Source of the DNA: Chloroflexota bacterium
Lineage (GTDB): Bacteria > Chloroflexota > Anaerolineae > Caldilineales > Caldilineaceae
DNA length: 64,000 bases
Reading direction: 5' to 3'
Assembly: GCA_016861025.1 (NCBI GenBank)
Contig: BOKO01000002.1
Coordinates: 310,001 to 374,000 of the forward strand
Both the position numbers and the translations under genes were made by a program. This document shows positions 61,776 to 64,000 of this stretch, piece by piece; within the stretch, counting starts at the first letter, position 1; every line of letters starts with the position of its first letter. A model generated the notes under the pieces. It searched no databases. It worked only from the letters and a program-made list of their open reading frames with translations, and was not told the DNA's origin.

Positions 61776-62447
61776 TTATGCGTTTAGGAACTGGTTTCGC
61801 ACGTTCCGGTTGAGTTCGTCGTCAAAAATCGCCCGCACGGGAATGACGAAGCCCGGCACGGCAAAACTGCGCAGTTCGCCTGTCTGCGCCTTGATCGCCA
61901 GTTCATAGCGTTCGTCGACCAGCCGATATTGTTCGACCGTCTCCGTATCGGGATCAATGAGCCAGTATTCGCTGACGCCGTGCGCGGCGTAATCCTCAAA
62001 CTTGACGCCGCGGTCGATGGCTTCAGTGGAGGCGGAGAGCACTTCCACCACCAGATCGGGCGCCGGGAAGCGCATTTGGTCAGCATGAAAAGTCGCCGCC
62101 GTTTCGGCGTTGAAAAAACAGATGTCCGGCTCGTAGTCGTTGCGGGTAAGCGAGACCATCACTTTCTCGAAGCCGACCCAGCCGAGATTGTTCGTAGTCG
62201 CATGGATGTCGAGCAAAATGAGTAACCTGCCGACAATTCTTGTATGCTTGAATTTTGCTGGCGATTGCACGATCTTTTCTCCATTGATGAATTCGGCTTT
62301 TTCCGATTCAAGAATGGTGTCGATGAAGTGGGCGCGGCGTTGCGCCTCATCGTCGAGCAGGTCATGGAGACGTTGCACCACGATCGGCAGGCGCGGGGAG
62401 TTGATCAATTGTTCCAGCAGCGGTGCATCGAGTTGGGAAACGGTCAC
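61776..62447 (-). CDS. Uma2-family PD-(D/E)XK nuclease-like protein
   Basis: This 223-residue protein of the Uma2/DUF820 family is abundant in cyanobacteria and Chloroflexota. The nuclease-like core shows Glu in FINGEKIVQSP, Asp in YEPDICFF, Glu in LVVEVLSASTEA and Lys-type RGVKFEDYAAHGVSEYWLIDP. The fold suggests a restriction endonuclease-like metal site, but the activity is unproven. The start is a GTG at 62447 with AGGAG nine bases upstream; the longer frame to 62516 runs into a terminator. It precedes the dehydrogenase gene closely. Confidence 0.88.
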   Translation of the reverse strand: MTVSQLDAPLLEQLINSPRLPIVVQRLHDLLDDEAQRRAHFIDTILESEKAEFINGEKIVQSPAKFKHTRIVGRLLILLDIHATTNNLGWVGFEKVMVSLTRNDYEPDICFFNAETAATFHADQMRFPAPDLVVEVLSASTEAIDRGVKFEDYAAHGVSEYWLIDPDTETVEQYRLVDERYELAIKAQTGELRSFAVPGFVIPVRAIFDDELNRNVRNQFLNA

Positions 62448-62497
62448 GGTATTTACTCCTTTCCGGCTCGATTGTACCAGACAGATTACCTGAAAAC

Positions 62498-62530
62498 AAT
62501 GCACCCGACGCGTCATGCGCCGGGTGCATT
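62498..62530 (-). terminator. Rho-independent terminator of clpC
   Basis: AATGCACCCG (62498-62507) and CGGGTGCATT (62521-62530) form a ten-base stem with an inner CGC/GCG pair. On the minus strand GTTTTC follows. It lies ~58 bases after the clpC stop and just before the Uma2 gene. Confidence 0.85.
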
Positions 62531-62588
62531 TTCTGTCATAAATTGTCGATGCGCCTGGCGAGCAGCCAGCTCACGCGCTCAATGACTG

Positions 62589-64000
<1,412 letters not shown>

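Overview
The window is about 64 kb of moderately GC-rich, densely coded bacterial DNA. It is most likely from a filamentous, monoderm-like Chloroflexota, and a Caldilinea-type lineage would fit. The pointers are numerous lipoprotein-type solute-binding proteins, BTAD/MalT-like giant regulators, TPR-CHAT and subtilase proteins, a GlnRS with a YqeY-like tail, and an FMN riboswitch in front of an NMT1/THI5-type ABC importer. This placement is inferred from gene content; no rRNA or tRNA gene lies in the window. The left edge cuts a minus-strand membrane protein gene and the right edge cuts clpC.

Positions 1-17.4 kb hold two catabolic blocks that converge. On the plus strand is a complete 2-aminoethylphosphonate (2-AEP) unit: binding protein, ATPase, fused double permease, PhnW transaminase and PhnX phosphonatase. 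Strong hairpins sit before the first gene, before the ATPase gene and before phnW. On the minus strand (17.4 to 7.0 kb) is a putative carbohydrate operon: PhyH-family dioxygenase, binding protein, two permeases, GH-A clan glycosidase, GntR/FCD regulator, TIM-barrel isomerase/epimerase, lyxose-isomerase-like cupin and a UroD-like protein. An IS630-family element with an A7 frameshift site has landed in a TA of the last gene. Its missing 34 codons are still intact on the other side, and the original stop codon overlapped that of phnX.

Positions 17.6-29.4 kb hold an AspT/YidE-type transporter, a REC-PAS-histidine kinase, a YtxH-like small membrane protein, a double PspC protein, UV damage endonuclease UvsE, GlnRS, and a three-gene ABC importer. 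The importer is preceded by a clear sigma70-type promoter, an FMN riboswitch and a terminator, so it is probably a riboflavin importer of the RibY type.

Positions 29.5-35.5 kb carry the most interesting cluster. It has an ECF sigma factor, a soluble zinc-finger (ZAS-like) protein with a C-terminal beta-sandwich-like segment, a TPR-CHAT protease with an intact His/Cys dyad, and an exported subtilase. The set resembles the sigma/TPR-CHAT arm of type III-E CRISPR systems without any CRISPR part. It suggests a proteolytic switch in which CHAT releases the sigma factor from its partner.

Positions 35.8-44.4 kb hold a lone Flp-type pilin with a Gly/Pro-rich tail, an AhpD-like protein, a monoacylglycerol-lipase-like hydrolase, a phasin-like protein, GH1 beta-glucosidase, dCMP deaminase, an unknown membrane protein, FtsH and flavodoxin. 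Positions 44.7-52.3 kb hold a 1316-residue regulator with winged-helix/BTAD modules at both ends. After it come a small protein and a secreted beta-helix protein, translationally coupled. The beta-helix protein and the subtilase end in nearly the same nonapeptide, a candidate C-terminal sorting tag.

Positions 52.4-64 kb hold an FmdB zinc ribbon, a sulfur block (TauE/SafE exporter, MBL-rhodanese fusion, rhodanese) opposite a LysR regulator, a lipoprotein with a MacAB-like exporter, a beta-hydroxyacid dehydrogenase, a Uma2-family protein and the ClpC C-terminus. Many gene ends carry clear Rho-independent terminators. A small ATCTCCA-type repeat recurs in three intergenic gaps.
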